Shown here: positions 16,093-24,416 of the stretch, piece after piece
Numbering within the stretch: position 1 is the stretch's first letter
Layout: the number at the start of each line of letters is the position of its first letter
DNA from: Sulfuricurvum sp.
GTDB taxonomy: Bacteria; Campylobacterota; Campylobacteria; Campylobacterales; Sulfurimonadaceae
DNA length: 55,411 nt
Direction: 5' to 3'
NCBI GenBank assembly: GCA_030696775.1
Contig: JAUYRN010000025.1
Location: 1 to 55,411 of the forward strand
The notes under the pieces: model-generated
What the model was told of the DNA's origin: nothing
Seen by the model: the letters and a program-made list of their open reading frames with translations, nothing else
Databases searched by the model: none
Program-made: the position numbers and the translations under genes

Positions 16093-17150
16093 TGAAAAAA
16101 GTATTGATAGCCGATGACTCCGCCTTGGTTCGTAAGCAGCTTAGTGAGATTATAGGGACATTGGATTTTGAAATCGAAACCGCTCGTAACGGGCAGGAAG
16201 CGGTACAAAAAGCGACAGAAACGCAATACGATGTAATCACCATGGATATAAATATGCCTGTGATGGATGGTCTCAGCGCAGTAAAACGCATTATGGAGGC
16301 GCGACCTACTCCTATTTTGATGATCAGCTCTCTTACTACTGAGAGTGCTGGCATTACGATGGAGGCATTGGATGCGGGTGCAGTTGATTATATTGCCAAA
16401 CCTGGAACCATGAATGTGGGAAAATCGGAAAATCGAGAAGATATTCTTGCAAAAGTAACGTCTCTTAGTCGTATTCCTCCTCGTCGCTTAAAGACGATTG
16501 TTCGACGTCCCGTACAGCGAGAGCGAGCTCCTATTCGTCGTGAAAGTAGTTTGGGGCAAGCTCCTACTTTTGTGGAGGTATCAAAAGTGTTGTTAATAGG
16601 TGCTTCTACCGGAGGTCCTGGACTCATTGAGCAGATATGCAAAGCGCTGCCAAGAGGATTTCCCTATGCGGTGTGCATTGTTCAGCACATGCCGGAGCAA
16701 TTTACTGCAGCCTTTGCAACTCGGTTAGATAAAGTCAGCACGTTACCGGTTATCGAGTGTAAAGATCATATGGAGCTTTCAAGCGGAGTGATCTACCTTG
16801 CTCGCGGCGGCGTGCACATGCATTTTGCGAAAAAAGTAACGGGAAAATTTGTCATACGGGAAGAGAAAAATAAAAACAACCGTTTTTTTCAACCCAGTGT
16901 GGATGAGATGTTTGAGAGTGCGGCTAAGATCTTTTCAGGCGATCAAATTACGGCTGTTTTGTTGACTGGTATTGGGGATGATGGAGCCAGCGGGATGGTA
17001 AAAATCAAAAATGCAGGTGGATTTACTATCGGAGAGTCAGAAGAGACAGCAACGGTGTATGGTATGCCAAAAGAGGCATTTGATCGTGGTGGCGTGTCCC
17101 AACAGTTACCGTTTCCAAAAATAGTACGCGCACTGCAAACATTACATTAA
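16092..17150 (+). CDS. cheB: Chemotaxis protein-glutamate methylesterase CheB
   Basis: 352 residues. A receiver domain (1-120, phosphoacceptor Asp52 in MDINMPVMDG) is joined by an Arg-rich linker to the methylesterase/deamidase domain (160-352). The catalytic triad is visible: Ser about 172 (GASTGGPG), His in VQHMPEQF and Asp in GIGDDGASGM. It removes receptor methyl groups when phosphorylated, giving adaptation. The likely substrate is the soluble receptor of the same operon, which has candidate glutamates. The start codon appears to be GTG, overlapping the stop of the CheW gene (TAGTGA). Confidence 0.95.
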   Translation: MKKVLIADDSALVRKQLSEIIGTLDFEIETARNGQEAVQKATETQYDVITMDINMPVMDGLSAVKRIMEARPTPILMISSLTTESAGITMEALDAGAVDYIAKPGTMNVGKSENREDILAKVTSLSRIPPRRLKTIVRRPVQRERAPIRRESSLGQAPTFVEVSKVLLIGASTGGPGLIEQICKALPRGFPYAVCIVQHMPEQFTAAFATRLDKVSTLPVIECKDHMELSSGVIYLARGGVHMHFAKKVTGKFVIREEKNKNNRFFQPSVDEMFESAAKIFSGDQITAVLLTGIGDDGASGMVKIKNAGGFTIGESEETATVYGMPKEAFDRGGVSQQLPFPKIVRALQTLH

Positions 17151-17160
17151 AGGAGATTAT

Positions 17161-17787
17161 ATGGCATTAATAAAAAAACATACAGCACCTATAATTGAGG
17201 AATTCCCTCCATTACAGACACTCCCGGAAGCAATGGCCTATTATCATTCCAATGAGGGTAATTTTGAATCTCAAGCGTATGCGGCAGAAAAAATTGTCTC
17301 TTTTGACGGCGGTGGAGCAAAGTTGGTTCATTTATTGGTGGATGACCCTCATATTCATAAAGATATGGCAAGCTATATCGCATCGTTGCTCACTGCGATG
17401 GATTCTAAGCGTGCCCCGATCGAAGCAATTATGGATTTGTTAAAAGTTCGTAATGCCTATATTCGTAATTTGGGGATTACAACACTGCAAAGTTATGGGG
17501 ATGCAATCAAATATTACATTGTTAAATTTCTTATAGGGAATGATCGCGATTTGCGTATTTTTGCTATCAATGTGTTAGGTGATGTTAATTTCGCTGAATC
17601 ACGTGAAATGCTTGTCGAACTTTTGGAGAGTGAAGCGGATATTAATGTGGCAATGACGGCAGTGGATTACATGGCAGAAATTGGAGAAGTTCGCGACATT
17701 GAGCTTTTGAACAGCGTCAAAGGGCGATTTAACGATGCATATGTTGATTTCGCGGTTGACAATGCTATCCGCAGTATTCGGGGGTAA
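17161..17787 (+). CDS. HEAT-like helical repeat protein of the chemosensory operon
   Basis: 208 residues built of short helical pairs. Repeating units such as IEAIMDLLKVRNAYIRNLGITTLQSYG and DLRIFAINVLGDVNFAESREMLVELL fit HEAT/armadillo-type repeats. There is no catalytic motif, signal peptide or membrane span. Such proteins usually act as protein-binding scaffolds. Its place between cheB and cheR suggests a role in holding the adaptation enzymes or array components, but this is inferred from position only. The first residues (MALIKK) and the Shine-Dalgarno region closely match those of the receptor gene (MALIRR). Confidence 0.75.
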   Translation: MALIKKHTAPIIEEFPPLQTLPEAMAYYHSNEGNFESQAYAAEKIVSFDGGGAKLVHLLVDDPHIHKDMASYIASLLTAMDSKRAPIEAIMDLLKVRNAYIRNLGITTLQSYGDAIKYYIVKFLIGNDRDLRIFAINVLGDVNFAESREMLVELLESEADINVAMTAVDYMAEIGEVRDIELLNSVKGRFNDAYVDFAVDNAIRSIRG

Positions 17788-17790
17788 GGT

Positions 17791-18621
17791 ATGGCCTATC
17801 TTTTAAACGACGAAAGCTTCCATAAAATGACCGATTACATTTACCGCAAAACGGGAATTTTTTTGGAAGTCGATAAGCATTTTGATAAATTAGCAAAATA
17901 CATCGATGTTCGGGCAAAGGTGATCAATGCAGACTCGTTTCGAAAGTATTTTTATACCTTACGATTTGAAGACAAGGACGGGACTGAATTTCAAGAGTTG
18001 ATGAATGCGGTTACGGTAAACGAAACCTATTTTTACCGAGAAAAAGAACAGTTTGAAGTTTTAGTTGATCGTATTTTGCCAGAGCTTCATGCAGTCAAAC
18101 CTCGAGCTGCGCCGATTCGGATTCTTTGTGCTCCGTGTTCGACGGGAGAGGAACCTTATTCAGTCATTTTACATTTGCTTGAAGAAGCGCGCCTGATTGA
18201 AGATAGAGATATTGAAGTTGTGGGAATCGATATTGACAGTACGGTTATTGCAAAAGCAAAATTGGGGAAATACAGCGAGCGTTCAGTTCATGCGATTCCC
18301 GCTGGAGCTTTGGCTAAATACTTTAAGAGACGGACACTAGGATTTGATTTGATCGATGATTTAATCGGAACAGTTGACTTCAAAGTAGCTAATATCTTTG
18401 ATAAAACGCAAATGCGTCAATTGGGAAAATTTGATGTTATCTTTTCACGAAACATGCTGATTTATTTTGATGATGCAAGTCGTAAAGAGGTAGCAATGAC
18501 CTTTTATGACATGGTCAACGTCGGTGGTTATGTATTGCTAGGTCATGCAGAGTATATGAGTCGTATTACTTCTGTCTTTAAAGCTAAAAAAATCGATTCA
18601 ACACTCATTTATCAAAAATAA
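17791..18621 (+). CDS. cheR: Chemotaxis protein methyltransferase CheR
   Basis: Transfers methyl groups from SAM to receptor glutamates. The 276-residue protein has the N-terminal helical domain (1-75), then the class I methyltransferase fold. Signatures are NAVTVNETYFYRE, the SAM loop ILCAPCSTGEEPYS, GIDIDSTVIAKA and VIFSRNMLIYFD, all standard for CheR. It lacks a tetratricopeptide or other extension. It sits 3 bases after the HEAT-like gene. Together with CheB it shows that the pathway has methylation-based adaptation. Confidence 0.95.
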   Translation: MAYLLNDESFHKMTDYIYRKTGIFLEVDKHFDKLAKYIDVRAKVINADSFRKYFYTLRFEDKDGTEFQELMNAVTVNETYFYREKEQFEVLVDRILPELHAVKPRAAPIRILCAPCSTGEEPYSVILHLLEEARLIEDRDIEVVGIDIDSTVIAKAKLGKYSERSVHAIPAGALAKYFKRRTLGFDLIDDLIGTVDFKVANIFDKTQMRQLGKFDVIFSRNMLIYFDDASRKEVAMTFYDMVNVGGYVLLGHAEYMSRITSVFKAKKIDSTLIYQK

Positions 18622-18633
18622 AAGGACAATATT

Positions 18634-19005
18634 ATGCCATTAGTTATATTTGTAGACGACAGTGAAACCGCTCTTGCTTCCACTCGGATGGTAACCGACA
18701 GTATGCCCATTACGGTTAAACAATATTTGAATGCTCCTGATGCACTTCGCGAGATTCAAGGCGGGATGACTCCTGATTTGATTATTACCGATATGAATAT
18801 GCCAGTAATGAACGGGTTTGAGTTTTTACAAGGAGTTCGTGCGCATCCTGCAACCGCACGCACCCCAGTATTGATGCTCACGACTGAAACCCGTGATGAG
18901 TTAAAGCAACAAGGTAAAGCATTGGGATTGACAGGGTGGATTGTCAAACCTTTTAATCCTGCACAGCTCAAGCAAGCGATTGCACGAGTATTACGTTTGG
19001 CGTAA
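18634..19005 (+). CDS. cheY: CheY-type single-domain response regulator (first copy)
   Basis: 123 residues, one receiver domain. The acidic pair is in FVDDSE, the phosphoacceptor Asp is in ITDMNMPVMNG, the conserved Thr is in MLTTET and the Lys in VKPF. It has no output domain, so it acts by binding a partner when phosphorylated by CheA. It precedes the CheZ-like gene, which may be its phosphatase. It differs substantially from the second CheY at 19409, so the two probably have separate targets or one acts as a phosphate sink. Which, if either, binds the flagellar motor cannot be told. Confidence 0.92.
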   Translation: MPLVIFVDDSETALASTRMVTDSMPITVKQYLNAPDALREIQGGMTPDLIITDMNMPVMNGFEFLQGVRAHPATARTPVLMLTTETRDELKQQGKALGLTGWIVKPFNPAQLKQAIARVLRLA

Positions 19006-19008
19006 GTG

Positions 19009-19398
19009 ATGCAGTTTTTACACACACTGGATGGATTGTTGGAACACATTAAATCCGTAGAGCGTGAGACGATAGAAATGACCCAGAAAGCCCAGCTTCA
19101 AGTGGTTCGTTTTATCGAAAAACAAGGTTTGATTCTCGATGATGAAACGTTAGAGGTGATGCAGTATCAAGACATCATTGCTCAGCAGTTAGGGGCAACC
19201 ATCGAAGCGATCGAAAATGCGCAAAAACATTTGCAGTATTTTACGCGTGCATTTAGTGAAGATGATTCACTAGCAGCAGAAAATTTAGAAAAAATGCATG
19301 GCAAGTTAACATCAGCGCTCAAGCGGGCACAAGAGAAGCATTCAGCTTTTGGCGGAAAAATACAGCATCAAGATGATGACGGTATAGAGTTTTTTTAG
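19009..19398 (+). CDS. Short CheZ-like putative phosphatase
   Basis: 129 residues, almost all helical. The segment VMQYQDIIAQQLGATIEAIENA has Asp55 and Gln59 spaced as the CheZ catalytic Asp and Gln (DxxxQ within QDLTGQ in E. coli). The last residues, HQDDDGIEFF, are acidic then aromatic, resembling the C-terminal CheY-binding peptide of CheZ. E. coli CheZ is about 214 residues, so this is a short form. Position between two cheY genes fits CheY-P dephosphorylation. A GTG three bases earlier is an alternative start. Assignment rests on motif, helices and context. Confidence 0.7.
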   Translation: MQFLHTLDGLLEHIKSVERETIEMTQKAQLQVVRFIEKQGLILDDETLEVMQYQDIIAQQLGATIEAIENAQKHLQYFTRAFSEDDSLAAENLEKMHGKLTSALKRAQEKHSAFGGKIQHQDDDGIEFF

Positions 19399-19408
19399 GA
19401 GATATGAG

Positions 19409-19780
19409 ATGGCAACAGTTATGGTAGTCGATGATTCAAAAACAGTACGAAGTTATCACGGCTCAATCTTGCGGGACTTAGGGGTGAATTTTCTTGAAGC
19501 CGAAAATGGGATGGAAGCGCTCGAAAAGACGTTGGATAATGAAGTAGATCTTTACCTCGTTGATGTCAATATGCCAGTAATGGACGGATACTCTTTTGTG
19601 AGTGAACTGCGAAAGCAGCCTGCTCATAAGCTAACTCCTGTCATCATGATTACAACGCAAGAAGCTGCTACCGATAAACTCGAAGCATTCAAAGTAGGGG
19701 CAAGTCTTTTTGAGACCAAACCGATTAAGCCCGATGCCCTCAAAGGGTATCTCCAGTTATTGATCAAAGCCACACTCTAA
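19409..19780 (+). CDS. cheY: CheY-type single-domain response regulator (second copy)
   Basis: 123 residues, one receiver domain. Key residues are present: Asp pair in VVDDSKTVR, phosphoacceptor in LVDVNMPVMDG, Thr in MITTQE and Lys in ETKPI. The opening DDSKTVRSYHGSIL resembles receivers of chemosensory rather than transcriptional systems. It follows the CheZ-like gene and is 10 bases before cheA, so it is expected to be phosphorylated by that kinase. GGAGATATGAG lies before its start. Confidence 0.92.
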   Translation: MATVMVVDDSKTVRSYHGSILRDLGVNFLEAENGMEALEKTLDNEVDLYLVDVNMPVMDGYSFVSELRKQPAHKLTPVIMITTQEAATDKLEAFKVGASLFETKPIKPDALKGYLQLLIKATL

Positions 19781-19790
19781 GGGACACACA

Positions 19791-22568
19791 ATGGATGCGC
19801 TACTCGAACAATTTTTACTTGAAGCCAGAGAAAATCTAGCTTTCATCGATCAAAACATTGACAAAATCGGCGGGGATGATCCTGAACTGCTTAATTCGGT
19901 TTTTCGTGCCGCTCATACACTCAAGGGTGGCTCTGGAATTGTCGGATTTGAAGCGGTTAAGCGAATCACTCATCACGCAGAAGATTTGTTGGATATGCTG
20001 CGATCGGGTAAACTCGATTTTCAAGAGAGAATGGTTGAGTCTCTCTATAACGCATTTGATGAGGTGGTGAATCTCATTGAAGCGGCAGAAGAGAGCGGGG
20101 ATATTGTCAGCGCGGATGAAGAACGAATCGACGAAATTGCAAAAGAGCTTAGCGGACTTATGGGTAAAACCATTGAAGTGCAAGTATGGACATGTCCTTT
20201 TAGAAGCGTAAGGGATATTAATCGCATTGTGAATCTTCCGATGCCATTTCTACGCTCTTTTGGTCAAAAAATGCCCTTTGCTCTTGGGGCTATTGATGAA
20301 GAGATGTGTTCGAGAGAGCAACTGTATGCGGTCGTTTTTGATATTGATGAATCGTGCATGGTGTATGGAAATGATCCAGTTTATACGCTATCTCTTATTG
20401 CCGATAAAGTACTTGGTGTTCATTCGTGCATGAGCAACAATGCGGCTACTTCTGCGCTTAGCGGATTTGATGATCCGGATGGATTGTTATTGAAACTTTC
20501 AATGGTTGCTTTTGTATACGCTACGTATGAAGAGATTAGCGATGCATTGTTCAACTTTAGTGATGAGCTCGAATTTATGCCATTGGATATTGTGACATTA
20601 TTGGGAGTAGATGAGGGAGAGCGTGGGCATACGTTGGATGTTCTCAAAGAGCTAAGCCATGAGTGTGCTGTGCAAATCGATGCGAACAATCCTCTCGAAA
20701 TCTCTCAGCGCATCGTCAATACTTTACCCCTTATTGGAAAAGATACGATTCAAAGCGCACAGCTCAATCGCGCGCTTGATGTTATTGGTTGTATAGCTGA
20801 TCGTGATTTAAAAGAGTTGAAATCCTTTTTTGCCAAATTGCCGCAGGGGCATACCTATGAGTATAGTAGTGAATCGTGTGCGCAGAGTGTGGATGAAGCT
20901 TCTTCTCAGCCGACAGTAATAGTAAAAGAACCGCTGGATGAGGTTGCGCTTCAACGGCTGCAAGCTATTCTTACTCAGCAACTTCAAACTCTTGAGTGTG
21001 TAGAGGATGACAGTGCTCTTGAGCGAGTCAAGGCGATGATAAGTGCTCTGAGTGAGCATTTAGAAACACTTCCAAGTCAAGATGCTTCGTCTGATGAAGT
21101 GATGAGATGGTTGCGTCAAGAGTTAGGATTGGAATCTCGCGAAGAAGTTTGTTTTGATGCTCCAGCAGAGAGTTTAAATGAGATAGACGAAGAGATTTTG
21201 AGTATCCTAGAACTTACGATTCCTGAGGTAGAAATTACAGTTCCTGCCCCAGTAAATATCATCACTGCTGCAGTAGAAAAGCCATTTGTGGTGATCAAAC
21301 CTGCTGTTGTCGAAGAGCTAAAAATTGAAGCAGACGTTCAAAACGCAGGAACTAAAAAAGGGGTTATTGGTAAAACCGTGAAGGTCGATCAGGAATCAAT
21401 TGATAATTTGATGAATGTAGTGGGCGAGCTTCTTGTGGCTAAAAACTCTCTACCGTATTTGGCAGACGGCGTACATGCAATGACTCCAGAGGGGACAAAA
21501 CGGGCGATCATGGAAAAATACACCTTTATTAACCGCCTCACCGAACAGCTCCAAGATTTGATTATGTCGATGCGTATGCTCCCAATCTCCTATGTATTTG
21601 ACCGTTACCCAAAACTGGTACGGGATATTTCGAAAAACCTTAATAAAAAAGTCACACTAATGATGGATGGAGGAGAGACGAAACTCGATAAAAATATGAT
21701 CGAGATGCTTGCCGATCCTATGATTCATATTATGCGAAATTCTCTTGATCATGGAATCGAACTTCCTGAAATACGTATCCAAAAGGGTAAAAATCCAGAG
21801 GGTCAAATTACCCTTAATGCCTATCCGCAGAGTGATAAAATCATCGTCGAAATTCGTGATGACGGAGCGGGTATCAATGTTGATCGTGTTGTTCAAAAAG
21901 TATTGGAAAAAGAGCTTTTGACATTGGATCAAATCGATGCAATGAGCGATGATGAAAAAGCAGCACTGGTTATGTTGCCTGGACTCTCTACGGCTGAGAC
22001 GATTAGTGAGTACAGCGGACGCGGCGTAGGTATGGATGTGGTACGCAAATCAATCGAAGGATTTGGTGGCACCATCCGCATCAAAACCGTTCCCAATCAA
22101 GGGACAACGATCTATCTCTCTATCCCAGTATCCCTCGCTGTAACGTCATTGCTTCATGTGACGATGAGCGGTGTTCACTATGGATTTCCAATGGATAGCG
22201 TCTCTGAGACTGTTAAAATCGAGTCATCGCAAATTGAATATTTACAAAATGAGCCGTTTATTTATTTACGCGGAGAAGTTATTCCTCTGTTGTTTACACG
22301 TCAAATGCTCGACGAGAAAGTATTGATCGGCAAAACACTTCCAGTTGTGGTACTCAATATCAAGGGTAATTTACTGGCTGTTGTTGTCAATGCGCTTATC
22401 GGGCAAATTGATGTCGTACAAAAACCGCTGGAGGGAATTATGGAACAGCATCCAATTTTCAGCGGTACGGCATTGTTAGGTAACGGGCAAATTATCATGG
22501 CGATTGATCCGCTGGGGATGTTACAGCTTTCGCACACACTTCAAACTGATTACCAACACGCAAGCTAA
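19791..22568 (+). CDS. cheA: Chemotaxis histidine kinase CheA with an enlarged P1-P3 linker
   Basis: 925 residues. P1/HPt covers 1-105 with the phosphorylated His42 (AAHTLKGGSG). Dimerisation helices begin near 528 (VDQESIDNLMNVVGELLVAKN). The ATPase domain has N-box HIMRNSLDHGIE near 645, DDGAGI and GRGVGMDVV, and a CheW-like domain occupies about 780-915. Residues 135-370, where a small P2 is expected, are a long region of unrecognised fold (VWTCPFRSVRDINRIVNLP...), followed by an acidic, probably flexible linker to 520. There is no C-terminal receiver, unlike the CheAY of Campylobacter and Helicobacter, which marks a different chemosensory class. Confidence 0.95.
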   Translation: MDALLEQFLLEARENLAFIDQNIDKIGGDDPELLNSVFRAAHTLKGGSGIVGFEAVKRITHHAEDLLDMLRSGKLDFQERMVESLYNAFDEVVNLIEAAEESGDIVSADEERIDEIAKELSGLMGKTIEVQVWTCPFRSVRDINRIVNLPMPFLRSFGQKMPFALGAIDEEMCSREQLYAVVFDIDESCMVYGNDPVYTLSLIADKVLGVHSCMSNNAATSALSGFDDPDGLLLKLSMVAFVYATYEEISDALFNFSDELEFMPLDIVTLLGVDEGERGHTLDVLKELSHECAVQIDANNPLEISQRIVNTLPLIGKDTIQSAQLNRALDVIGCIADRDLKELKSFFAKLPQGHTYEYSSESCAQSVDEASSQPTVIVKEPLDEVALQRLQAILTQQLQTLECVEDDSALERVKAMISALSEHLETLPSQDASSDEVMRWLRQELGLESREEVCFDAPAESLNEIDEEILSILELTIPEVEITVPAPVNIITAAVEKPFVVIKPAVVEELKIEADVQNAGTKKGVIGKTVKVDQESIDNLMNVVGELLVAKNSLPYLADGVHAMTPEGTKRAIMEKYTFINRLTEQLQDLIMSMRMLPISYVFDRYPKLVRDISKNLNKKVTLMMDGGETKLDKNMIEMLADPMIHIMRNSLDHGIELPEIRIQKGKNPEGQITLNAYPQSDKIIVEIRDDGAGINVDRVVQKVLEKELLTLDQIDAMSDDEKAALVMLPGLSTAETISEYSGRGVGMDVVRKSIEGFGGTIRIKTVPNQGTTIYLSIPVSLAVTSLLHVTMSGVHYGFPMDSVSETVKIESSQIEYLQNEPFIYLRGEVIPLLFTRQMLDEKVLIGKTLPVVVLNIKGNLLAVVVNALIGQIDVVQKPLEGIMEQHPIFSGTALLGNGQIIMAIDPLGMLQLSHTLQTDYQHAS

Positions 22569-22578
22569 AGGATAACAA

Positions 22579-23355
22579 ATGGAAGATTATATAGTTTTTA
22601 CGGTGGGAACGAATTTTTATGCACTCAATGTCGCGAATGTAGAACGGATTATTCAGATGCCGAGTGTTACAGCCATTCCTAACGCACATCCTTTTGTGGA
22701 TGGAATGATGTCTTATGAGAAGCGTGTGACAAAAGTGGTAAATTTTCGTAAAATGACAGCCATGACGGCGCATGAAGAAGAAATTCATAATCTGTTTCAA
22801 CGTGTTGGGAATGATCATCAAGTTTGGGTCGATACTTTTATGGCAGCGATGGAAAACAACAGCGGATTTGCTCTTACTACGGATCCTCATGCCTGTCGTC
22901 TTGGAAAATGGTTGGACAATTACAGTACCCATGATGCAGATGTATTGGCAATTTTAAAGGTACTGCGTCCTACCCATGCGAAACTTCATGAGCGCGGACG
23001 TGAAATATTAGCACTGCGTGAAACCAACCCTACCGAGGCTCTGGAGCAGGCACGCCGTGAAATTGTGTCAATTTTTTCAACGACACTGGGCGAAATTCAT
23101 AAAATGGGAGAAATGTCTCAATCCATTTCAGGGCACATGCAAAAACTATTGATTTACCAAGCGGGAGAGAGCTTTTTTGCAATCAAAGTTGATGGGATTG
23201 ACGATATAGCACGGATTGAACCTTCAATGATCAAGACGGTTGATTCAAATAGTAATTTAGGAGATTTTTTAGAAACGTCAGGCGTCGTTGAGATGGGTGA
23301 GCGACTGGTAAATGTTATAAAATCGGTCTCAATGCCGGTAAAAGAGGGTGCATAA
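22579..23355 (+). CDS. CheW split by an inserted zinc-binding CZB domain (first copy)
   Basis: 258 residues. Residues 1-62 are the first half of a CheW fold (DYIVFTVGTNFYALNVANVERI, then FVDGMMSYEKRVTKVVNFRKM). Residues 190-258 are the second half (KLLIYQAGESFFAIKVDGIDDIARI, then RLVNVIKSVSMPV). The roughly 125 residues between match the CZB domain: HxxW at 80-83, CRLGKW at 106-111 and HAKLH at 133-137, giving His80, Cys106, His133 and His137 as zinc ligands with family spacing. CZB domains elsewhere respond to zinc and hypochlorous acid. This protein could therefore couple metal or oxidant state directly to the CheA array. Confidence 0.88.
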   Translation: MEDYIVFTVGTNFYALNVANVERIIQMPSVTAIPNAHPFVDGMMSYEKRVTKVVNFRKMTAMTAHEEEIHNLFQRVGNDHQVWVDTFMAAMENNSGFALTTDPHACRLGKWLDNYSTHDADVLAILKVLRPTHAKLHERGREILALRETNPTEALEQARREIVSIFSTTLGEIHKMGEMSQSISGHMQKLLIYQAGESFFAIKVDGIDDIARIEPSMIKTVDSNSNLGDFLETSGVVEMGERLVNVIKSVSMPVKEGA

Positions 23356-23624
23356 TGTCTATTTCAATGGAAAATAACACCGTAACTTTCAGCGGGGTAA
23401 CGTATGAAGATGAGATAGGGGCATTACGTGATTATTTGCAGCTCTCTTCTCCTGAACCGATTCTTTTTGATTTTACGGAGTGTGATGATGTCCACTTGGG
23501 AATTTTACAGCTTGTTTTGGCGTATAAAAAATTGTATGCAGCTCAATATCGCTTCGGAATGTATGAGAAGTTGTATCAAAAAATATGTGAAGGCTTTGAA
23601 GTGACCGAAGTGCATTGCGCGTAA
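23355..23624 (+). CDS. STAS-like single-domain protein without the phosphoacceptor
   Basis: 89 residues with the alternating strand-helix pattern of STAS (SpoIIAA/MlaB-like) proteins. The core ILFDFTECDDVHLGILQLVLAYKKLY aligns with the usual VDTAGLQLLLAL block, but the Asp-Thr/Ser expected for phosphorylation is replaced by His-Leu. It would then be a constitutive binding module rather than a phosphoswitch. It shares one base with the stop of the upstream CZB-CheW gene and sits between the two paralogous CheW-CZB genes, so it probably contacts one or both. Fold assignment is by pattern and not certain. Confidence 0.6.
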   Translation: MSISMENNTVTFSGVTYEDEIGALRDYLQLSSPEPILFDFTECDDVHLGILQLVLAYKKLYAAQYRFGMYEKLYQKICEGFEVTEVHCA

Positions 23625-23633
23625 AGGATTATA

Positions 23634-24416
23634 ATGACGTCTGATTACATTATTTTTACAATTGCGCAAAGAGATTATGCGCTAGAAGTTAGTCATATTG
23701 ATCGTATTGATCAGATTCCACATCTGACTCCTATTCCCAATGCACATCCTTATATTGATGGATTGATGACGTATCAAAACCTGACGGCAAAGGTGATTAA
23801 TTTTCGAAAAATGACCAATTTGCAAACGCATGAAGAACAGATGTTGGAATTATTTAATCAGGTAATAAAAGATCATCAAAATTGGGTAGTATCACTGGAA
23901 ACGTCATTACGCGATGGTGTCCCTTTTAAGCTTGCCCTTGATCCCCATTTATGCCGATTGGGCAAATGGATTTATTCGTATCAAGCACACGACCCTGAGG
24001 TGCTTGCTATTATTCGTGCCCTCATACCTGTCCATGCGCAGTTACATGAAACGGGTGCAAAGTTATTGCAGCAATGCACGGGTGATACTGAAGCCACCTT
24101 GGAATGCTACCGAAATGAGATTGTTAATGGTGTTTTCGTGGATACAATGCGCCTCTTGGGTGAAATGGTACGAAAAAGTACCGAAATTTCTTCTCAAACA
24201 CAAAAACTTCTCATTTATCGAAGCGGAGACGGTTTTTTTGCGATCAAAGTGGATGCCATCCGAGATATTATTGCATTGGATGAGGGAGATATAAAACCTT
24301 ATGCGCATAATGTAAAAGTAGGCGCATGTTTGCGCACACGCGGAGTTATCGAGTACAAAAAATCACTCGTTGTTGTTATCGATTCCGTCACTCTTCCGAT
24401 TGAAGAGGTGGCATGA
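23634..24416 (+). CDS. CheW split by an inserted zinc-binding CZB domain (second copy)
   Basis: 260 residues with the same architecture as the protein at 22579. CheW half 1 is 1-62 (DYIIFTIAQRDYALEVSHIDRI), the CZB insert has HxxW at 81-84, CRLGKW at 107-112 and HAQLH at 134-138, and CheW half 2 begins near 193 (KLLIYRSGDGFFAIKVDAIRDII). All four zinc ligands are kept. The two proteins align end to end, so this is a tandem duplication with the STAS gene between the copies. Divergence is considerable, suggesting different partners or sensitivities. Its stop overlaps the ParA gene by 4 bp. Confidence 0.88.
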   Translation: MTSDYIIFTIAQRDYALEVSHIDRIDQIPHLTPIPNAHPYIDGLMTYQNLTAKVINFRKMTNLQTHEEQMLELFNQVIKDHQNWVVSLETSLRDGVPFKLALDPHLCRLGKWIYSYQAHDPEVLAIIRALIPVHAQLHETGAKLLQQCTGDTEATLECYRNEIVNGVFVDTMRLLGEMVRKSTEISSQTQKLLIYRSGDGFFAIKVDAIRDIIALDEGDIKPYAHNVKVGACLRTRGVIEYKKSLVVVIDSVTLPIEEVA

